A DNA stretch of 43,948 bases from contig MHBI01000079.1 in the NCBI GenBank assembly GCA_001804815.1, positions 1-43,948 on the forward strand, read 5' to 3'. The DNA comes from Lentisphaerae bacterium GWF2_50_93. Lineage in GTDB: Bacteria > Verrucomicrobiota > Lentisphaeria > Victivallales > GWF2-50-93. The translations under genes and the position numbers were made by a program. The notes under the pieces were generated by a model. It had not been told where the DNA came from. It did not search any database and saw nothing but the letters and a program-made list of their open reading frames with translations. Position 1 is the stretch's first letter, and each line of letters starts with the position of its first letter. Of this stretch, positions 40,305 through 43,948 are shown piece by piece.

Positions 40305-40424
40305 TTTGTGCCTTTGTGCCTTTGTGCCTTTGTCACTTTGTGCCTCTGTGCCTTTGTCACTTTGTGCCTCTGTGCCTTTGTCACTTTGTGCCTCTGTGCC
40401 TTTGTCACTTTGTGCCTCTGTGCC
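40305..40424. repeat. octamer-based tandem repeat: 3 x 8 bp plus 4 x 24 bp
   Basis: TTTGTGCC occurs three times (40305-40328), followed by four perfect 24-bp units (40329-40352, 40353-40376, 40377-40400, 40401-40424), each made of the octamers TTTGTCAC, TTTGTGCC and TCTGTGCC. Because 24 is divisible by 3, long Cys/Leu-rich open frames arise on both strands; these are not genes. Confidence 0.9.
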
Positions 40425-40517
40425 TTTTTACATGTCTTCTCATTGTTATTTCCATATCTTCTGATAATTTTAGGATCAGTCTTTTTTTCAGGACAAACAA
40501 ACCAATCCGGCAGAATC

Positions 40518-40763
40518 ATGGAATACGTATACTTCGGAACATATCGGAATGCCGACGCACGTCTGCTGATGGACGCACTTCTGGAACGCGACATCCGTTT
40601 CGATGCTGAAGTTGATGACAGCGCAATCAAATCAATGTCTCCGATCCGGATGCTTCTAGGAGGCACCTTCGGCACCGGTTCAGGAATTGCCATCTATGTC
40701 CATCCGGACGATGCCGAAGCGGCGGACAGAATCCGCAAGGAATTATTCGAGCCTGGAGCGTAA
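40518..40763 (+). CDS. small DUF2007-like putative signal-transducing protein
   Basis: The product is 81 aa (MEYVYFGTYRNADARLLM...). A ferredoxin-like beta-alpha-beta pattern with a final strand IAIYVHPDDAEAADRIRKEL matches DUF2007 proteins in layout and size. Their role is unknown; they are often described as putative signal transducers. The frame is open far upstream, but that part is translated repeat and has no homologue-like features, so I take the ATG at 40518. The ribosome site is weak. It is convergent with the kinase gene. Confidence 0.7.
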   Translation: MEYVYFGTYRNADARLLMDALLERDIRFDAEVDDSAIKSMSPIRMLLGGTFGTGSGIAIYVHPDDAEAADRIRKELFEPGA

Positions 40764-40787
40764 AATAATATTCCAGTTCCCCCGTGC

Positions 40788-42122
40788 TCAGTATTCACTT
40801 GACGGTGAAAGGGGAACTGTGGGCGAGAATCCTTCTACGATCCTTCCGATCTCCTGATGTACGTACTCCATCGACTCGGGCCTGTCGACGGGGTCTTTTG
40901 CAAGGCATTTTCCGATTATGAAATTGTCCAGCTCCTCAGGCAGTTCAGGCCTCAATGCTTTGATTGACGGAGGCTCGGAAAGCCTGTGCTTCCTGAAGAG
41001 CTCCACAGAGGAATCGGCCACGAAAGGCGGAGAGCCTGTCAGCAGATGGTACAGCGATGCGCCGTATGAATATATGTCGGTCTGTATGCTGGCCGGATCA
41101 CCCACGAATATTTCCGGAGCCAGATAGAGCGGCGTCCCGACAACAAACCCCTCCTGTGTCGTGCTTAGGCTTTCAGGAAGTTTTGCGATACCGAAATCGC
41201 TCAGCTTGGCGTCGCCGGATTTCGTATCATAGAGGATGTTCTTGAGCTTGATGTCGCGGTGGTAGATGTTATTCCTGTGCAGTTCCGACATCGCCGAGGC
41301 GATGTCCTGGGCGATGCGGCCGAAGTCTGTCAGCGGCACGAACCTGCTGGTCACAAGATATTCCTCGAGATCCACGCCGTTGACATACTCCATCACCAGA
41401 TAGGGGCAGCCTCCGCAGCAGCCGCTCCCGACATACTCCACGATGCTGGGATGACTGAGCCTCGACATGATCTCAATCTCGTTCCTGAACCTTTCAACGG
41501 TGCTCCTGTTATGGATGGAGTTCCTGGACAGCATCTTCAAGGAATAGATTCTTCCGGTCTCGCTGTTGACAACCTTGTAGACAAGGGAAAACTTGCCCCA
41601 CCCGAGCGGTTCGGTGATCACGTAGCCGTCTATGTTGTCGCCGATGAACGGTACGCTGTGGTTCATGTTGAATTTAATCCTGGCAGGCTCGGTATTCATG
41701 GTGTCGGACTGTCTCCTCCTCTTCCTGTTCAAGAGAAGATTGACCCGCGTGGACAAGGCCGCCGGATTGAAAGGCTTTTCAAGGAAATCCTCGGCACCGC
41801 ATTCGATCACCTTGTTCTGGATCTCCTCGATGTCATATCCTGAAATCAGTATCACCGGGATGTCGCGGTTGGCGCTCCTCAGCTTCCTGCAGATCTCAAA
41901 ACCGTTGGTGTCGGGAAGAAACACGTCCAGGACCGCGATATCGATATCGGAATTGCAGATCTCACCGGAGTCCATCGGAATCAGACCAAGGGCTTCAAGT
42001 GCGTCCTTGCCGTTTGTTGCGGTCTTGATCATGCCGAAGCCCGCCTTCGAGAGGACCTTCTCCATAATCATGAGTATGTAGCTGTCGTCATCGACAAGCA
42101 GCACTGTCTTTTTATCATCCAT
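40788..42122 (-). CDS. response regulator receiver / Ser-Thr protein kinase fusion
   Basis: The ATG at 42122 has GGAAGGACAGGG upstream. In-frame ATGs at 42206 and 42257 would add up to 45 unstructured residues without better ribosome sites. The product is 444 aa. Receiver domain (3-130): the acidic cluster DDD, phosphoacceptor Asp66 in VLDVFLPD and the conserved Lys116 in LEKPF. Kinase domain (about 165-430): glycine-rich LGWGKFSLVYKV, Lys196 in YSLKML, HRDIKLKN with Asp290, DFG at 309-311, and APE at 335-337. All catalytic residues are present. Phosphorylation of the receiver by an unknown histidine kinase would control kinase output. No transmembrane segment is present. Targets are unknown. 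Confidence 0.92.
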   Translation of the reverse strand: MDDKKTVLLVDDDSYILMIMEKVLSKAGFGMIKTATNGKDALEALGLIPMDSGEICNSDIDIAVLDVFLPDTNGFEICRKLRSANRDIPVILISGYDIEEIQNKVIECGAEDFLEKPFNPAALSTRVNLLLNRKRRRQSDTMNTEPARIKFNMNHSVPFIGDNIDGYVITEPLGWGKFSLVYKVVNSETGRIYSLKMLSRNSIHNRSTVERFRNEIEIMSRLSHPSIVEYVGSGCCGGCPYLVMEYVNGVDLEEYLVTSRFVPLTDFGRIAQDIASAMSELHRNNIYHRDIKLKNILYDTKSGDAKLSDFGIAKLPESLSTTQEGFVVGTPLYLAPEIFVGDPASIQTDIYSYGASLYHLLTGSPPFVADSSVELFRKHRLSEPPSIKALRPELPEELDNFIIGKCLAKDPVDRPESMEYVHQEIGRIVEGFSPTVPLSPSSEY

Positions 42123-42257
42123 TCCAATACCCTGTCCTTCCGCATCAGGCAAATTAACGGATGCGGGCTCATGCCCCCCCAAAGGAATACTAGTCCAATC
42201 TGTCATCAGAATGTCTTTAAATAAGCACCCTGTATCTGATTGTATCATAGGCCGCAT

Positions 42258-42641
42258 CCTGCATTTCCGCCATGGAGTAAAACCCTACGTCAACATGGGG
42301 AATATCCCACCACCCATGCAGGCATTTATATTCTGGCGATATCTAGCCGGGTGGATTTGCTCGAAAACAACCTTCGTGGTTGTTGTTTTATCTGTGTTAT
42401 CTGCGGGCGCATGTTTTAGTTGTCGCGTGACTGCGCCACGCGGGTCCCGTTCCCGCGTGAGGCCATGCTGCCGCGGCCAACGCGGCTCACTGTGGCACGT
42501 GACAACGTGCTCACGGGATCGGGGGGGCGTAACGCGACCTCTTCGCGGCGGCGTAAGCTGCTCCAGGCCTTTATTGTCAATTCACCCGTCTGCGCTTTAC
42601 GTCCGTGGAAGTCCGTGATATATTTTGCAGTGACATAAACA
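42258..42641. repeat. GC-rich hairpin cluster upstream of the exported CNB-like gene
   Basis: About 42415-42560 holds several hairpins: CGCGGGTCCCGTTCCCGCG, GCCGCGGCCAACGCGGC, CACGTGACAACGTG and flanking CTCACG/CGTGAG words. These resemble the interior of the 32660-32756 element. No gene is seen. The promoter of the 42657 gene probably lies in the final 60 bp. Confidence 0.5.
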
Positions 42642-42656
42642 ATGGAGGCTTTTATC

Positions 42657-43172
42657 ATGAATACTCGGATTGCAGTTCGGTTCGTATTGGCGGTTGCTGT
42701 CATCATGATCGGGATCGTGGCGTTCAATTCTCTTGCCGCTGACGACGCCAAGGGCACAGAGCTTTCAAAGGCGCTGGCGAAGGTCAAGATGTTCGCTGGG
42801 CTTACCGGCGCGGAACGGGAGTCGCTCAAGTCTGCGGCGATGCTCCGCAAGGCCAAGGCAGGTGAACTCATCATCGGGAACGGGAAGATGCTTGACAGGA
42901 TGTACTTTATCCTGGACGGACAGATCGAGGTCTGGATGAAGGGGAAATGCATTGAAACTGCAACTGGACAGTCACTCGTCGGTGAATTCGAATACCTGGA
43001 AAAAGGTCCGACGACAGCCGAAGTTCGTGTTTCCAAGGACGTCGAACTGATTGAGATGAACTACGTGGCGCTCACAACGCTCATGGAAAAACAGCCGCGC
43101 ATAGGCTATGTGCTGATGCGCGAGATCGCAAAATCCGAGATCCAGCGCATCCTGGCAAACAATCCGAAGTAA
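42657..43172 (+). CDS. exported protein with cyclic-nucleotide-binding (CNB) fold
   Basis: The start is the ATG at 42657. GGAGG lies 8 nt upstream, inside an earlier in-frame ATG at 42642 that I reject. The product is 171 aa. Residues 1-27 form a signal peptide (ending NSLA before ADD). Residues about 35-165 read as a CNB beta-roll: 'LAKVKMFAGLTGAERESLKS', AGELIIGNG, YFILDGQIEVWM, and the phosphate-binding-cassette region LVGEFEYLEKGPTTAEV. The arginine that contacts the cyclic phosphate is replaced by Thr119. CNB domains are normally cytoplasmic. The signal peptide and altered cassette suggest a structural or different-ligand role in the periplasm (inference). Confidence 0.82.
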   Translation: MNTRIAVRFVLAVAVIMIGIVAFNSLAADDAKGTELSKALAKVKMFAGLTGAERESLKSAAMLRKAKAGELIIGNGKMLDRMYFILDGQIEVWMKGKCIETATGQSLVGEFEYLEKGPTTAEVRVSKDVELIEMNYVALTTLMEKQPRIGYVLMREIAKSEIQRILANNPK

Positions 43173-43331
43173 GATAAATCCGCCACAGGCTTTCACATTA
43201 GATAGATATTCTCGGGCAAAGGCATCCCGATGTCACTTGCAGAATCGGGATGAACTCCGGCACCAAGCTGAGATATTGTCGACAGGATAACAGGATCCGG
43301 GAAGCGTAAAACATGTTTACTACTTCTTTTT

Positions 43332-43697
43332 TTAATAGTACGTATATTTATGTGCCTTGCCCTTTGCGAGCTTCACGGGATATTTCTTTGCGTTTTTCCT
43401 GAGCTTGTCGAGCACAGCCTTGCCGAGGTCCAGATCGAGAACGTTGCACAGGTTGATGACATGGATTGCGACATCCGCAATTTCCTCTTCTATGGCCTCA
43501 CGTTTTTTCCTGTCGCGTATCACCTCGTGCGATTCCTCGATGGTGAGCCACTGGAAGAGTTCCATGAGTTCGGCTGCCTCGATAGACAGGGACATGCTGA
43601 GGTTCTTCGGAGAATGGAACTTCTCCCAGTCCCGCTCAGCTACGAACTTCTTCACCTTGTTTCGCAGAGACTGAATAGTTGTGTCTGTATCTTTCAT
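43332..43697 (-). CDS. MazG-like nucleotide pyrophosphohydrolase
   Basis: The product is 121 aa, the size of the dCTPase/RS21-C6-type MazG family. The metal-binding pattern is present as E40-x2-E43 (SIEAAELMELFQW) and E72-x2-D75 (EEIADVAIHV). It hydrolyses (d)NTPs to monophosphates and pyrophosphate, probably for house-cleaning of modified dCTP analogues. It is cytoplasmic and a single gene. An A/T-rich spacer separates it from the CNB-fold gene. Confidence 0.92.
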   Translation of the reverse strand: MKDTDTTIQSLRNKVKKFVAERDWEKFHSPKNLSMSLSIEAAELMELFQWLTIEESHEVIRDRKKREAIEEEIADVAIHVINLCNVLDLDLGKAVLDKLRKNAKKYPVKLAKGKAHKYTYY

Positions 43698-43948
43698 CCT
43701 GTAAAGATAGGCAGTACGGGATTAAAAATCAAGGATGGATGGAAATGCAAAGGCGGGAATTAAAACTGGCCACAGACTTTCACAGACAAAAAGTGCAGAC
43801 TGCCCTGCCCAGGAATCACACAAAAACTAGGATTCTCGCACAGAGGCGCCAAGCCACTAGTGTCATGTATCGCAAATACGCCGAATAAAATTATGTCTAT
43901 TTTTGATGCGGATTTGGCTTGGATGGAACAAGGCGATATTGAAGTATC
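43698..43948. other. non-coding right edge
   Basis: No supported gene. It contains GGCCACAGACTTTCACAGAC, a word type like the dispersed modules elsewhere (compare TTGGCCACAGACACTGGG near 38683). An ATG at 43893 opens a frame that leaves the window after 18 codons and cannot be judged. Confidence 0.4.

Noticed and set aside
40329..40424. Possible CRISPR array
   Set aside because: Units are perfect and directly adjacent with no spacers; this is a simple tandem repeat.
40131..40609. Cys/Leu-rich open frames across 40131-40609
   Set aside because: Produced by translating the 24-bp (divisible by 3) tandem repeat; only the last 81 codons (from 40518) of one frame look like a real protein.
43893..43948. 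Possible start of a plus-strand gene at the right edge
   Set aside because: Only 18 codons are visible and no ribosome site precedes the ATG; cannot be supported.

Overview
This window looks like a chromosomal segment of a bacterium from the PVC group, most likely Lentisphaerae/Victivallales or a close relative. The placement rests on gene content, not on a marker gene: prepilin-type signal proteins of the 'FTLIELLVVIAIIAIL' kind beside GntR-HTH/LacI-type regulators, many large secreted glycan-active proteins, Uma2, YkgJ and DUF6788-like proteins, and very dense dispersed palindromic repeats. There is no rRNA, tRNA, CRISPR array, phage module or transposase gene.

Layout. (1) 1-10710, all minus strand: the 5' part of a GH31/GH-D-like glycosidase, two very large secreted CBM9/FlgD-like/beta-propeller proteins (1114 and 1422 aa) that are paralogues of each other, a small AT-rich orphan gene, and an SGNH esterase. 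(2) 10815-20140, minus strand: two copies of a 'regulator, pseudopilin, hydrolases' module. The intact copy is the regulator at 11765 and the pseudopilin at 10815, followed by the esterase and giant protein of region 1. The decayed copy is a regulator tail at 20031-20138 and a 59-aa pseudopilin at 19762, followed by a GH38 alpha-mannosidase and two sialate-type O-acetylesterases. The two modules share a promoter-like element. (3) 20145-24100: a uracil-DNA-glycosylase-like protein, an alpha/beta hydrolase with a Uma2 nuclease, and an aspartate ammonia-lyase. (4) 24277-35326, minus strand: a clan GH-A (GH39-like) glycosidase, a large secreted protein of unknown family, a LysM membrane protein, a lipoprotein and a secreted CBM4/9 plus GH101/GH129-like protein. 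(5) 35495-43697: a DUF6788/nucleotidyltransferase gene truncated by a repeat, a YkgJ protein, a heparinase II/III-like lyase, a GH26-like mannanase, a DUF2007-like protein, a response regulator-Ser/Thr kinase fusion, an exported cyclic-nucleotide-binding-fold protein and a MazG-like pyrophosphohydrolase.

Working together (inference): most genes encode export signals and glycan-binding or glycan-cleaving folds, which fits degradation of acetylated, mannose- and/or uronate-rich polysaccharide. No SusC/SusD pair, ABC sugar importer or MFS permease is present. The recurring partner of the hydrolases is instead a pseudopilin with its own GntR/LacI-type regulator.

The most unusual structure is the repeat system. 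Modular hairpins (short stems of varying sequence around conserved loops) occur singly, in GTA...TAC-bracketed pairs, and as about 335-350 bp composite elements with shared inverted ends. They sit just behind stop codons, in three genes supply the stop codon itself, and in two cases lie at or next to the 5' end of a coding region. A separate about 205 bp near-palindromic element and an octamer-based tandem repeat are also present.
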